NCBI RefSeq assembly: GCF_004331155.1
Contig: NZ_SJNZ01000004.1
Coordinates: 91,890-155,889, forward strand
DNA from: Acinetobacter terrestris
GTDB taxonomy: Bacteria; Pseudomonadota; Gammaproteobacteria; Pseudomonadales; Moraxellaceae
Reading direction: 5' to 3'
DNA: 64,000 bases
Part shown: positions 29,967 to 39,497 of the stretch, in pieces
How the letters are laid out: every line of letters begins with the position of its first letter
Position numbering within the stretch: position 1 is the stretch's first letter
The notes under the pieces: generated by a model
What the model was told of the DNA's origin: nothing
The model's database searches: none
Seen by the model: the letters and a program-made list of their open reading frames with translations, nothing else
Program-made: the position numbers and the translations under genes

Positions 29967-31142
29967 TTATTTGCGGTTTAGAATGACCTCTGCAACATGC
30001 TCAAGATAGTTTTCTTCTTTCATCTCATGTTGCAGCAGGTATTGCTGATTCGGCTGAATCCCCACACCTTCAATCATCTGCCCTTTCGGGGTGTAATAAT
30101 GCGACACCGTCATCTGTAAAGCGGCACCGTTGGAAAGCGGGAATAGTTTTTGTACCACCCCTTTTCCATAGCTCTTCTCACCGATGACCCATGCACGGCC
30201 GTGGTCTTTCATTGCCGCAGTAAAGACTTCAGCGGCTGAAGCAGAACGGTTATTGATTAAAATACCCAGCTTTAAATTTTGAAATTCAAAACTCGGTAAA
30301 GCCTGAAATTGTTGATCGCCTTCAGAACGGCTTTTGGTGGAGACAATCACGCCCTGATTTAAAAATAAATCGGCCGTTTCAACCGCAGCAGACAATAATC
30401 CGCCGGGATTATTTCTTAAATCAAGCAACACCGCTTTAAGACGTGCAGATGGCTGATCTTCAATTAAACGCTTAATTTCATTGGCAGTATTTTGCTGGAA
30501 AACTTTGACTTTGATGACTAAAACTTGGTTATGTAAGAGCGTGGCCTGAATATCGGTTTCTATTTTTTTATTGCGAACCAAAATAATCGGGCTGCTATTT
30601 TGTGCCAGTTGCAAAGTTAAGGTCGAACCAATTGAGCCATTGAGCAAACTATTGACCTGATCAGGATTGAGTTTTTTCAGCTCTTGATCATCAATCTTAA
30701 ATACCGTCACGCCATTACGCAGACCTTGCTTGGCCGAATCGGCATTGTCCTTTAAACCATGAATGACCCACTGATGTAACTGCTGGTCATAAACCAGTTC
30801 AAAATCGACAGAAGCAATATCACCTTCGGTATATTGCATCAGCTGTTTGTAATCTTCGGGACTTAAGTAGCGAGAATAACGGTCCAGACCACTGACCAGA
30901 CCTTTAATCGCTTGTTGAAATAAGGCATCATCATTTTTGGCATCAACATAATTTTCTTTGACAATGCTATAAATCTGAACAAATTGCTGAATCGATTCCA
31001 CCGGAACTTCGGCATAATTCTGTTCGACTTCATCATCAAAATCTAAAACAGGCTGATCTTTGACAGCAGCAAGTGCAGAATGGCTCACACAGATGAATAA
31101 CGTTGTTAAAGCGACAACCATCTTCCAGCGTTGTAAAGCCAT
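29967..31142 (-). CDS. ctpA: S41-family carboxyl-terminal processing protease
   Basis: A 391-residue periplasmic protease with an N-terminal signal peptide (to about SHSALA). A PDZ domain (about 110-200) precedes the S41 catalytic domain, with Ser in NNRSASAAEVF and Lys in GEKSYGKGVVQ. This is the CtpA/Prc-type Ser-Lys dyad. Homologues trim peptidoglycan hydrolases and lipoproteins. It follows gpmI by 26 bases on the same strand, an arrangement shared with Pseudomonas. Its 3' end is four bases from pilR. Confidence 0.88.
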   Translation of the reverse strand: MALQRWKMVVALTTLFICVSHSALAAVKDQPVLDFDDEVEQNYAEVPVESIQQFVQIYSIVKENYVDAKNDDALFQQAIKGLVSGLDRYSRYLSPEDYKQLMQYTEGDIASVDFELVYDQQLHQWVIHGLKDNADSAKQGLRNGVTVFKIDDQELKKLNPDQVNSLLNGSIGSTLTLQLAQNSSPIILVRNKKIETDIQATLLHNQVLVIKVKVFQQNTANEIKRLIEDQPSARLKAVLLDLRNNPGGLLSAAVETADLFLNQGVIVSTKSRSEGDQQFQALPSFEFQNLKLGILINNRSASAAEVFTAAMKDHGRAWVIGEKSYGKGVVQKLFPLSNGAALQMTVSHYYTPKGQMIEGVGIQPNQQYLLQHEMKEENYLEHVAEVILNRK

Positions 31143-31168
31143 CCTTTCACCTGTTTATCGTGTTAATT

Positions 31169-32716
31169 TTATGATTTTAAAGTAATCAAATTACGACCTT
31201 TCATTTCTTCAGGTACAGGAATTTGCATTAAGCTGAGCAATGTTGGCGCCACGTCTGCCAGTACACCACCTTCAGCAATCGTTGCGGATGTTGGCCCTAC
31301 ATAAATAAAAGGAACCAGTTCCGTCGTGTGCTGAGTATGTACCTGACCACTCTTGTAGTCCTGCATCTGCTCAACATTACCATGGTCAGCGGTAATCAGC
31401 ATATGGCCTTTTTGTGCCATCACTGCTTCATATACACGGCCCAGGCAGGTATCGACCGCTTCAACAGCTTTGACTGCAGCATCAAATACACCGGTATGTC
31501 CGACCATATCACCATTGGCAAAGTTCACCACCAACAGGTCATATTCACCCGAGTTAATTGCAGCAACCAGTTCATCGGTAACTTCATAAGCACTCATTTC
31601 AGGCTTAAGATCATAAGTTGCCACGTTTGGAGAAGGAATCAGGATACGTTTTTCACCCGGATATTCATCTTCACGTCCGCCACTAAAGAAGAAAGTCACG
31701 TGGGCATATTTTTCTGTTTCAGCAATACGCAGTTGGGTTTTACCCAAATTCGACAAGTATTCGCCAATCGAGTTTTTTAACGCTTCCGGCATATAGGCAA
31801 CAGCTGCATCAATCGTCGCTTGGTAACGCGTCAACATCACAAATTTAGACAGGTGGGGAACCACTTTACGTTCAAAACCGGCAAATTCCTTTTCGACAAG
31901 AGCTTTGGTGATTTCACGCGCACGGTCGGCACGGAAATTCATGAATACAACGCTGTCGCCATCCTGAATTTTAGCCAGCTCGCCAATACGGGTGGCTTTC
32001 ACAAATTCATCCGACTCATTTGCCGCATAAGCCTGTTCCAGACCTTCAACTGCTGTTGTTGCGCTACGTGCCGCTTCACCTTCAGTCAACAGACGATAGG
32101 CTTGTTCAACACGATCCCAACGATTGTCACGATCCATAGCAAAATAACGGCCGATCATGCTCGCAATACGACCCTGACCTGGATATTGTGCAAAGACTGC
32201 ATCCAGTTTTTCAAGTGAGGGTTGAGCGCTTTTTGGCGGAGTATCCCGGCCATCAAGGAACGCATGCAGATAAACTTTTGCCCCACGTTTCAGTGCCAGT
32301 TCCACCATGGCAACAATGTGGTCTTCATGTGCATGTACGCCACCTTGTGACAACAAGCCCAAAATATGTACTGCACCATTTGCCGCTTTGGCTTTTTCGA
32401 CCGCATCGACCAGCACTTCATGCTCAAAAAAAGCACCTGTACGAATGTCTTTGGTAATACGGGTGAAATCTTGATACAGCACGCGGCCTGCACCAAGGTT
32501 CATGTGACCCACTTCAGAGTTGCCCATTTGACCATCAGGCAGTCCAACATCTTCGCCCGAACCTGAAATCAAACCATGGGGATGCTTTTGTTGCATAGCA
32601 GTTAAATTTGGTCGTTTTGCTGCCAGGAAAGCATTGTCTTCGACCGCTTCGCGATGACCCACACCATCCATAATTACCAATACGTGAGGGATTTTGCCTG
32701 CAGTTGCATCCGTCAT
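31169..32716 (-). CDS. gpmI: Phosphoglycerate mutase, cofactor-independent
   Basis: A 515-residue manganese-dependent mutase of the alkaline phosphatase superfamily, interconverting 3- and 2-phosphoglycerate. The nucleophile serine is in [15 protein letters not shown] (about residue 68). Other metal ligands are in [12 protein letters not shown] and [12 protein letters not shown] start at the ATG at 32716 (MTDATAGK), giving the usual length; the frame reaches 32773. It is likely the first gene of a gpmI-ctpA operon. Confidence 0.96.
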   Translation of the reverse strand: MTDATAGKIPHVLVIMDGVGHREAVEDNAFLAAKRPNLTAMQQKHPHGLISGSGEDVGLPDGQMGNSEVGHMNLGAGRVLYQDFTRITKDIRTGAFFEHEVLVDAVEKAKAANGAVHILGLLSQGGVHAHEDHIVAMVELALKRGAKVYLHAFLDGRDTPPKSAQPSLEKLDAVFAQYPGQGRIASMIGRYFAMDRDNRWDRVEQAYRLLTEGEAARSATTAVEGLEQAYAANESDEFVKATRIGELAKIQDGDSVVFMNFRADRAREITKALVEKEFAGFERKVVPHLSKFVMLTRYQATIDAAVAYMPEALKNSIGEYLSNLGKTQLRIAETEKYAHVTFFFSGGREDEYPGEKRILIPSPNVATYDLKPEMSAYEVTDELVAAINSGEYDLLVVNFANGDMVGHTGVFDAAVKAVEAVDTCLGRVYEAVMAQKGHMLITADHGNVEQMQDYKSGQVHTQHTTELVPFIYVGPTSATIAEGGVLADVAPTLLSLMQIPVPEEMKGRNLITLKS

Positions 32717-32840
32717 AATGAACACTCTTTTGTTTACAATTTCATCGTCATATCTTACCGAATTTTCGGTCAAGACTCTATGTGCAGATCATGACTAAAG
32801 CTGATCATGCACATTGTTTTTATCACTATCTATTCAACAG

Positions 32841-33911
32841 TTAACGTGCGCGTCGCAACAGATAACCGCCTACCATAATCATGAAAATAATCGGTACAAA
32901 TACGAACCATGCCGGTGAAGGTGAATACACCAAGCTTGCATAGCCCAAGAAATCTTGCAGATAGAAGAATCCCAAGCCAATAAATAAGGCGATGACCAAA
33001 CGGAAACCCATCGACTGTTGACGCAAGGGACCAAAAATAAAGGAACACGCAATCAGCACCAAGGCAATGAGTGCAAATGGCGAACCGACTTTTTGCCAAA
33101 AGGCCAGCTTATAGGTTTTTGGCACTTGGCTGTATTCATGCATATAACTCATAAAGCTCACCAATTGACTTGGCGATAAATCTTCAGGGTCAATCGTAAC
33201 CATATGCACATATTTCGGTTGCAAGGCTAAAGCCAGAGGCAGCTGATCAGTTTTTACCAAGGTTGAATTCCCTTGCGGCAAAATATCCATTTGCGCAGCA
33301 CTTTTTAGGTTCCAATCCCCATCTTTAACGAACTGGCCTTGCTCGGCATTTAAAACACCTTTCAAGTGATAACTGTCATCGAAGTCGACCACCTGGACAT
33401 GTTTCAGTTGCCCTTTGGCATTGGCATAATCGATGTAGATAAAGCGCTGCCCTTCACGGGTCCAGTAGCCATTGACTTCACCCAAGGAGCTGACACTGCG
33501 ATGATCTTTTACGCTCTTGGCCTGCTCATTGGTATATGGAATCACCCATTCGCTAAGCACAAAGGATAACACCACCAAAATCAGCGCCGAGCGAACCACC
33601 CAGCCGACAATCCGCCATAAGCTAATACCGATTGAACGCATCACCACCAATTCACTATTGGATGCTAAGGTCCCTAAACCGAGAACCGCGCCAATCAGGG
33701 CAGCAATCGGTAAAATTTCATAGAGATAGTTGGGTGCACTCCATAACACATATTGCAATGCCCGCCATGCATTATAGGTTTCATTCAACGAACCCAGTTC
33801 GCCCAGATAGGTAAATAAAACTTGCAGAACCGATAAGATAACCGTTGCACCCAGCATGGCTAAGGCCGTGGTTTTGGTCACATGTTTGGCAATGATTCGA
33901 CGTGCTAACAT
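32841..33911 (-). CDS. lptG: LPS export ABC transporter permease LptG
   Basis: A 356-residue YjgP/YjgQ-family inner-membrane protein. Membrane helices lie near residues 12-130 and 265-355, around a periplasmic beta-jellyroll. LptG and LptF pair with LptB to pull lipopolysaccharide or lipooligosaccharide out of the inner membrane. It starts one base after the lptF stop, so coupling is likely. It resembles LptG by order and by the shorter N-terminal region. Confidence 0.92.
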   Translation of the reverse strand: MLARRIIAKHVTKTTALAMLGATVILSVLQVLFTYLGELGSLNETYNAWRALQYVLWSAPNYLYEILPIAALIGAVLGLGTLASNSELVVMRSIGISLWRIVGWVVRSALILVVLSFVLSEWVIPYTNEQAKSVKDHRSVSSLGEVNGYWTREGQRFIYIDYANAKGQLKHVQVVDFDDSYHLKGVLNAEQGQFVKDGDWNLKSAAQMDILPQGNSTLVKTDQLPLALALQPKYVHMVTIDPEDLSPSQLVSFMSYMHEYSQVPKTYKLAFWQKVGSPFALIALVLIACSFIFGPLRQQSMGFRLVIALFIGLGFFYLQDFLGYASLVYSPSPAWFVFVPIIFMIMVGGYLLRRAR

Positions 33912-33912
33912 T

Positions 33913-35013
33913 TTAAGACCTCACCTGCTGAATTCGTTTCTTGATTTTGGGCGCAAGCTTTTGTTTTCGGGAGAACAAGGCTCCAGCAATGCCATACACG
34001 AGCAAGACCAAAGGATATGCCCAAATTCCTAGCTCATCTTTACTAACACGGGTTTTTACTGCCATCATGGCCACAATCAAACTGGCGAAAATCAGCAAAG
34101 CCGGGAATAGTTTCAAATAGCGCCCTTGTCGAGGGCTTACTTCTGAAAGTGCAATCGCCAAGATTAAAGCTGCCACCACTGAAAATGGCACGAAGATCCG
34201 CCAGCCCAGTTCACTCGCCACCACCGGATCATCACGATTGCTCCATAGCTTGCCAATCGGCAATGCTTCGACTTCGGCACTTTCAAATTTGGCTTCGGCA
34301 TCACTTTCTAGACGTAAACGATAGGATTGAAACTCTGCTTGGGTATATTTTGGATTGCCGGGGAAAATTTCATAACGGCGCCCTTCAGTTAAATCGACAA
34401 TACTGGCGGTTTCATTGGCAACTTCTACACGCGTTGCTTCCTTGGCCAGAATCATCACATCCGGTTTACCCGGTTTTTCCGCACGCTGATAAAAAAATAC
34501 ATCTTTCAGGTTACGGCGGTCTTCTGACAGGTCTCCGGCATAAATGGTATAGGGACCGGAAGAAATAAACTCTTTGGGACGGACCAAATCGAAACCGGTT
34601 CGAACTGCCTGATTGGTGGTCAGCTGTTCAAACTGGCGAATCCCCCACGGCGACATCCACACCATAAGCACGGTTTGCACCGCCAGAAAAACCACGGTCA
34701 GCGGAATCAGTAAGCGGCCCAGCTGATGCCGACTAACACCGCTGCCGTTCATGACGGCCATTTCGTGGTCGACATAGAGACGGCCAAACACCAGCATCAA
34801 ACCGATAAAAAAGCCGAGTGGAAGAATCAGGGTCAAAAATTCTGGCAGTCGGTAACCAATAATACTGAACAAAATACTGACATCTAAACGGCCTTGTGCC
34901 GCTACGCCAAAGTACTTGATCAGTCGACCACCCATCATGATCAAGGTAAGCAAGGCAATCACAACCAAGGATGTAGACACCACTTGCTTGACCAGATAAC
35001 GCCGAATAATCAA
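33913..35013 (-). CDS. lptF: LPS export ABC transporter permease LptF
   Basis: A 366-residue YjgP/YjgQ-family permease, partner of LptG. The N-terminus (MIIRRYLVKQVVSTSLVVIA) and block MNGSGVSRHQLGRLLIPLTV are typical. It is transcribed divergently from pepA, the conserved gamma-proteobacterial arrangement. The promoter region for both lies in 35014-35172. Confidence 0.93.
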   Translation of the reverse strand: MIIRRYLVKQVVSTSLVVIALLTLIMMGGRLIKYFGVAAQGRLDVSILFSIIGYRLPEFLTLILPLGFFIGLMLVFGRLYVDHEMAVMNGSGVSRHQLGRLLIPLTVVFLAVQTVLMVWMSPWGIRQFEQLTTNQAVRTGFDLVRPKEFISSGPYTIYAGDLSEDRRNLKDVFFYQRAEKPGKPDVMILAKEATRVEVANETASIVDLTEGRRYEIFPGNPKYTQAEFQSYRLRLESDAEAKFESAEVEALPIGKLWSNRDDPVVASELGWRIFVPFSVVAALILAIALSEVSPRQGRYLKLFPALLIFASLIVAMMAVKTRVSKDELGIWAYPLVLLVYGIAGALFSRKQKLAPKIKKRIQQVRS

Positions 35014-35172
35014 ATTAAATCTTCCAAAAAAGAGGCTAATAAAAACTAGCGCTAGTTTACCCGAATGGTGAAAATATAAAACCTATACTGTTGTTGCGCA
35101 TTGAAACTCTATTCATAGAAATGTTTCAATGGTTTAATGGTTTGCAAACTTTCAAAGGCATGAATACAGAAC

Positions 35173-36621
35173 ATGAAACTGACAATTAATACGTCATTCC
35201 AAGAGAATGCATCTAGCCCCTATTTGTTGATATTAGTTGATTCTGAGCAGCTTCAAAAGGCAGCGACTGCTTATGAAATCAATGATTTAAATAGTTTAGT
35301 AGAAGCCGCACAATTCAAAGCGGGTCTAAGCGAATCTTTGCCTCTTATCGGAAAAGTGGCAGCATGTAGCAATAGTGCCCTCATTGGGATCGATAAGGCA
35401 GCTGAAATTCAACCGGCTAAATTAGCAAAAATCGCACAAACCATTATCAAAGCGTCACAAAAAAAATTCAAACAGATCAGCATTGATATTTCTGCCTTAG
35501 CAGCTGAACATCATTATTTATTTGCTTTGGCTTTAACTCAGGCCAGTTATGCTTTTGATGAATACAAATCGAAGAAAAATCAATTCATCCTTGAACAAAT
35601 ACATCTGATTGCCAGCGATAGCAGTTTAAATCCACAGCAGCTCAGCCTGATTCACGCCGTGCAATCGGGTCAAAGCTTGGCACGTGATTTAGGCAACCGC
35701 CCGGGCAACATCTGTTTCCCGGAATATCTGGCGGAGCAGGCACAAGCATTGGCGGCTGAATATCCGGATCTATTAAAAGTGACCGTTCTGGATGAACAGC
35801 AAATGGCTGACCTTGGCATGGGTGCTTTTCTGGCAGTCAGCAAAGGTTCGGATCGTCCGGGACGCATCATTACCATGGAATACCAGGCCAATACCGAACA
35901 GGCACCTGTGGTACTTGTGGGTAAAGGCGTGACTTTTGATACCGGCGGCATTTCACTCAAACCGGGTGCAGGTATGGATGAAATGAAATTTGACATGTGT
36001 GGTGCAGCGTCTGTACTCGGTACCATGCGCGCGCTGTGTGAATCGAAACTGTCCATTCATGTCGTCGGTGCCATTGCTGCGGCTGAAAATATGCCTTCAG
36101 GTCATGCAACCCGTCCGGGTGATATCGTCACCACCATGAGCGGTCAAACGGTTGAAATTTTAAATACCGATGCGGAAGGCCGCTTGGTGTTATGCGATAC
36201 CCTGACTTATATTAAACGTTTTAACCCTGCCTTGGTGATTGATATTGCAACCTTGACCGGTGCATGTGTGGTGGCTTTAGGTTCGGTTCTAACGGGTATG
36301 TTCACACCGGATGATGAACTGGCTGCAGAAATCAATGCTGCGGGTCAAACTTCATTTGACCGTGTATGGCGCATGCCAGTACTTGAAGATTATCAAGAAC
36401 AGTTGGATTCTCCATTTGCCGACATTGCCAATATTGGCGGCCCTAAAGCCGGCTCGGTGACTGCAGCTTGTTTCTTGCAACGCTTCACCCGTGAATACCG
36501 CTGGGCACATTTAGACATTGCTGGCACCGCATGGAACTCAGGCACAGCGAAAGGTGCAACCGGTCGCCCTGTTCCATTACTGGTTCAATTCTTGGCGAAC
36601 CGCGTGCAGTCGAATGGCTAA
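35173..36621 (+). CDS. pepA: Leucyl aminopeptidase PepA
   Basis: A 482-residue M17 dizinc aminopeptidase that removes N-terminal residues from peptides. The signature [10 protein letters not shown] (about residue 333) and metal-binding lysine and aspartates in [20 protein letters not shown] are present. In E. coli PepA also acts as a DNA-binding accessory factor in Xer recombination; xerD is in this window, but a link is not shown. Its stop overlaps the holC start by eight bases. Confidence 0.95.
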   Translation: MKLTINTSFQENASSPYLLILVDSEQLQKAATAYEINDLNSLVEAAQFKAGLSESLPLIGKVAACSNSALIGIDKAAEIQPAKLAKIAQTIIKASQKKFKQISIDISALAAEHHYLFALALTQASYAFDEYKSKKNQFILEQIHLIASDSSLNPQQLSLIHAVQSGQSLARDLGNRPGNICFPEYLAEQAQALAAEYPDLLKVTVLDEQQMADLGMGAFLAVSKGSDRPGRIITMEYQANTEQAPVVLVGKGVTFDTGGISLKPGAGMDEMKFDMCGAASVLGTMRALCESKLSIHVVGAIAAAENMPSGHATRPGDIVTTMSGQTVEILNTDAEGRLVLCDTLTYIKRFNPALVIDIATLTGACVVALGSVLTGMFTPDDELAAEINAAGQTSFDRVWRMPVLEDYQEQLDSPFADIANIGGPKAGSVTAACFLQRFTREYRWAHLDIAGTAWNSGTAKGATGRPVPLLVQFLANRVQSNG

Positions 36622-37021
36622 AGTTAGCTTTTATCTGTTTGAAAAAAGTCCTGAACGGCAAGTGGAAAGCACTTGCCGTTTATGCCGCAAGATTCTGAAA
36701 CAGCCTGAACATATCTGGTTATATTGTTCAGACCCGGAATTGCAACAGCAGCTCGATGAACGATTGTGGAGTTTTGATCCCAGCAGTTTTATTCCGCATG
36801 GGATTGATCAGGAACATGCCACAATTTGTATTTCAGCCAGGCTGCCAGAACAATCTGACTGGATTGTGTTTAATTTTAACAATCAAGCCCTTGAACAGAT
36901 TGATAAATTTAGTCACATTATAGAAATCATCGAAAATAACGAATCGGCAAAACAACTGGGTCGCGAAAAATTTAAACAATATCGACGTTTAGGTATTGAA
37001 CCGCGAACTTTCAAGCTTTAG
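36614..37021 (+). CDS. holC: DNA polymerase III chi subunit HolC
   Basis: A 135-residue protein of the chi family, which joins the clamp loader to single-stranded DNA-binding protein. It shows the typical start [10 protein letters not shown], a central [10 protein letters not shown] region and [23 protein letters not shown] 36614 lies inside the end of pepA; upstream in-frame starts would overlap pepA further. The pepA-holC order is the same as in E. coli and others. Confidence 0.9.
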   Translation: MAKVSFYLFEKSPERQVESTCRLCRKILKQPEHIWLYCSDPELQQQLDERLWSFDPSSFIPHGIDQEHATICISARLPEQSDWIVFNFNNQALEQIDKFSHIIEIIENNESAKQLGREKFKQYRRLGIEPRTFKL

Positions 37022-37049
37022 CCGGTCAATTGCATTAAGGAGATACGGG

Positions 37050-37682
37050 GTGGCATTAAATGTCGGTCAAGATTTTAAACAGCGCTGGTTAAATGTGCCT
37101 GAGGCTGTTCGTCAGGCATTTATTGATGACCTACACCGCGTCTGCAATGTGCTGAAACCTGAAACCAATATTCAAAAGTGGTTGGAAAAGGATAAAGAAG
37201 CACAACAGCTCTCTTATGAAAAAATTGAACGCGCTTATATCGAACGTAAGGCACAATTGATTGAAGAAGCCCGTCTTCGCAAGCAACGTGCTTTAGAGCA
37301 GTCACTGGATAAGAAACGTGCTGAACAGGCCGCCTATGCTCAAGCCTTGCAATTAGATGAAGCCCGACAATTTGCCGAACAGACCCAAACCCTGGCCTTT
37401 ATCCGTCAAACTTTAGATCATGAAACCCATGTTTATACAGCGCGTTATCATAAAAATCCTGAAGGCTCAGCATTGAATTTTTCCAAAGGCATGCTGTCGA
37501 TTCCTGACACTGCAATGCTCTCGGAACTGGAAAGCGTGCGTTTACGTCTGGAGTTAGAAGCTGAGACCCTCATTGAACAGGCAGTGACGGTATTTCGTGC
37601 CAAGTTACATCAAGCCAGCCAAGAAGAAATTGACTATATTTTGAAAAACTCTGATTTATCAACAGAGAAACCAAAGCACTAA
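37050..37682 (+). CDS. Coiled-coil protein of unknown function downstream of holC
   Basis: A 210-residue soluble protein. A long charged helix with heptad character spans about residues 50-130, rich in Glu, Lys, Arg, Ala and Gln. No catalytic motif is recognised. GTG 37050 is preceded by AAGGAG at good spacing; an ATG at 36996 would overlap holC. It sits in a pepA-holC operon with a 28-base gap, so it may be linked to replication or simply co-transcribed. Confidence 0.7.
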   Translation: MALNVGQDFKQRWLNVPEAVRQAFIDDLHRVCNVLKPETNIQKWLEKDKEAQQLSYEKIERAYIERKAQLIEEARLRKQRALEQSLDKKRAEQAAYAQALQLDEARQFAEQTQTLAFIRQTLDHETHVYTARYHKNPEGSALNFSKGMLSIPDTAMLSELESVRLRLELEAETLIEQAVTVFRAKLHQASQEEIDYILKNSDLSTEKPKH

Positions 37683-37728
37683 TTTCTTATCGCTATTGAT
37701 CTAGGCTATTTTTCTACTGTCATATAAA

Positions 37729-37744
37729 TGACATGTTTATGTCA
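37729..37744. repeat. Small palindrome TGACAT-N4-ATGTCA
   Basis: Six-base perfect arms (37729-37734 and 37739-37744) lie five bases before a much larger stem-loop. Both share the TGACAT/GTCATG theme. It could be a regulator site. Confidence 0.5.
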
Positions 37745-37748
37745 CAAG

Positions 37749-37786
37749 ATAGTCATGTTTTTAAATCTATTTAAAAACATGACTAT
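37749..37786 (+). promoter_or_regulatory. Long perfect stem-loop ahead of a small-protein gene
   Basis: Arms of 17 bases at 37749-37765 and 37770-37786 are perfect inverted complements around a four-base loop (TCTA). No T-run follows on the + strand. It lies 38 bases before the ATG of a 72-residue protein. It might be a structured leader, an operator or a remnant of a mobile hairpin. Confidence 0.7.
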
Positions 37787-37823
37787 TGAAATGCTTAAAC
37801 ATCATCTTATTCAGGAAGAAAAA

Positions 37824-38042
37824 ATGGATATCTTGAACCAAATTTCCACTCAAATTGCGGCACTGGATTCGGGTGAAAAATGGAGTGTATCTGCTCAAGA
37901 TTTATGGATTAGCCATGCCGACTTCCACTCAGTTTCAATTTATATTTCCCGAGAAGCTGAAAAAGGACTATTTTCTGTTTCTACTCCAGTGGCATTAAAC
38001 TCTTGGGTTGCCAGCACATCTGTCACGATTACCAAACACTGA
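37824..38042 (+). CDS. Small protein of unknown function (72 residues)
   Basis: A short protein starting MDILNQISTQIAALDSGEKW, with a beta-rich middle (HSVSIYISRE) and ending TSVTITKH. It has no signal peptide, membrane helix or cysteine. AGGAAG sits just before ATG 37824; the frame is open from 37728 but that longer form would start inside the stem-loop region. An intrinsic terminator follows, so it is probably its own unit. The strong structure ahead and terminator behind support a real gene, but function is unknown. Confidence 0.6.
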   Translation: MDILNQISTQIAALDSGEKWSVSAQDLWISHADFHSVSIYISREAEKGLFSVSTPVALNSWVASTSVTITKH

Positions 38043-38059
38043 AATAGATCAATCAAAAC

Positions 38060-38085
38060 AGTCCACTTCGGTGGGCTATTGTTAT
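38060..38085 (+). terminator. Terminator after the 72-residue gene
   Basis: AGTCCAC and GTGGGCT pair around a TTCG tetraloop, followed by a T-rich tail (ATTGTTATTTT). Confidence 0.65.
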
Positions 38086-38153
38086 TTTAATACATACTTT
38101 GAATTTTTTTATTCAATTCAAACGAATTCAAATCCGGCCTAAATCATTAAAAA

Positions 38154-38699
38154 CTAAATTAAATCTACGGCAAGTCCCAGCATATTACCGACACCATAGC
38201 CCATAGCTAATAACAAGCTAATCCAGATCAGCCCGCCGACGATGTTATAAAGCATAAAACTGAAAATATTCATGTGCCCCGCCCCTGCAGCAAAAGGTGC
38301 AAATGAACGAACAAACGGCACAAAGCGTGCAACCAGAATGGTTTTTCCACCATGTTTGGTAAAATAATGATTGGTTTTAACAATATATGCAGGTTTCAAA
38401 AACCGTGAATGTTCATGAAAAAATTTAAATCCCAACACCTGACCAGTATAATAATTGACGATATAGCCCAATACAGAAGCACTAAAAAGTAATAGCCCCA
38501 TATAGTGTAAATGGATCACATCGGTGGTTGAACATAGTGCGCCAATGGCAATTAACAGACTGTCCCCTGGCAAGAAGAACATGAACACAGAACCAGTTTC
38601 TGCAAAAATGATCAGAAATAAAATAGCGTAAATCCACAAGCCATAATTGTCTAGCAATGCAGGTAACCATTGTTCAATATGCATTAAAAAATCAAGCAT
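38154..38699 (-). CDS. DedA-family membrane protein
   Basis: A 181-residue polytopic protein with about four to five membrane helices. The DedA/SNARE-associated signature is seen: FAETGSVFMFFLPGDSLL and VARFVPFVRSFAPFAAGAGH. DedA proteins are thought to flip lipid carriers such as undecaprenyl phosphate. ATG 38699 has AGG upstream; a GTG at 38705 is a possible alternative. It stands alone downstream of the riboflavin operon. Confidence 0.87.
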   Translation of the reverse strand: MLDFLMHIEQWLPALLDNYGLWIYAILFLIIFAETGSVFMFFLPGDSLLIAIGALCSTTDVIHLHYMGLLLFSASVLGYIVNYYTGQVLGFKFFHEHSRFLKPAYIVKTNHYFTKHGGKTILVARFVPFVRSFAPFAAGAGHMNIFSFMLYNIVGGLIWISLLLAMGYGVGNMLGLAVDLI

Positions 38700-38762
38700 T
38701 TGCACCTACCCACTTGCACTTTATTATTTGCATAAATTACTAAAAACCATAAATAAAAATAA

Positions 38763-38796
38763 AAAAACAGCCTAATTTTTCAACCAGACTGTTTTC
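38763..38796 (-). terminator. Terminator after ribE
   Basis: AAAACAGxCT and AGxCTGTTTT pair imperfectly, with a long A-run on the + side that is a T-run on the minus strand. It would end the nrdR-ribE transcript. Confidence 0.5.
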
Positions 38797-38810
38797 TATT
38801 CTATGGACTT

Positions 38811-39470
38811 TTACTTCAAGAAGCCATTTTCTGCCAGAAATGCCATACTTAATTTGGATTGTTCTTTGGTTTCAGCCGCCTTATCACCCAGCATTAAACG
38901 CTCGATATAACGTGCTAAAACGTCGACTTCCAGATTCACTTTGGCACCGGTTTTCCATGTGCCAATATTGGTTCTTTCAGCCGTATGGGGAATCAAATTC
39001 AGGCTAATCACATTACCGCGCAGGTGGTTAATGGTCAGGCTAATCCCATCAACAGTCACCGAACCTTTTTCAGCCAAATATTTTGCAATCTCAGCAGGTG
39101 CAGTCACTTCATAATAGATGGAGCGGGCATCTTCACGCACAACGGTAATTTCACCCACAGCATCGACATGACCACTGACAATATGACCGCCAAAACGTGT
39201 GGTTGGCAGCATGGCTTTTTCCACGTTCACGCGCTGACCCACTTTCCAGCTGCCCAAGGTGGTGCGGTTTAAACTTTCACGCGACACATCGGCCGCATAC
39301 CAGTTTTCGCCCCATTCAATCACAGTGAGGCAAATTCCGTTGGTGGCAATTGAATCGCCTAAATGAACATCTGACATGTCGAGATGGGTACCAATACGCA
39401 AACGGACATCACCGCCCACGCTTTGTAAACTTTCCACTTTGCCTAGACTTTCAATAATGCCTGTAAACAT
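38811..39470 (-). CDS. ribE: Riboflavin synthase, alpha subunit
   Basis: A 219-residue enzyme with two lumazine-binding repeats. Each has its mark: GDSIATNGICLTV (about residue 38) and GSVTVDGISLTI (about 135). It dismutates two 6,7-dimethyl-8-ribityllumazine molecules into riboflavin. It is the last gene of the nrdR-ribD-methylase-ribE group, 27 bases after the methylase. Also named ribC in some species. Confidence 0.95.
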   Translation of the reverse strand: MFTGIIESLGKVESLQSVGGDVRLRIGTHLDMSDVHLGDSIATNGICLTVIEWGENWYAADVSRESLNRTTLGSWKVGQRVNVEKAMLPTTRFGGHIVSGHVDAVGEITVVREDARSIYYEVTAPAEIAKYLAEKGSVTVDGISLTINHLRGNVISLNLIPHTAERTNIGTWKTGAKVNLEVDVLARYIERLMLGDKAAETKEQSKLSMAFLAENGFLK

Positions 39471-39497
39471 AACGTGTTCTCTATTTATAGCTTTGTT

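Noticed and set aside
31328..32566. Several + strand frames of 66-150 codons
   Set aside because: All lie opposite gpmI, have no family features, and follow its codon pattern.
37728..37823. Longer start of the 72-residue protein
   Set aside because: It would translate through the perfect stem-loop and has no ribosome site; ATG 37824 has one.
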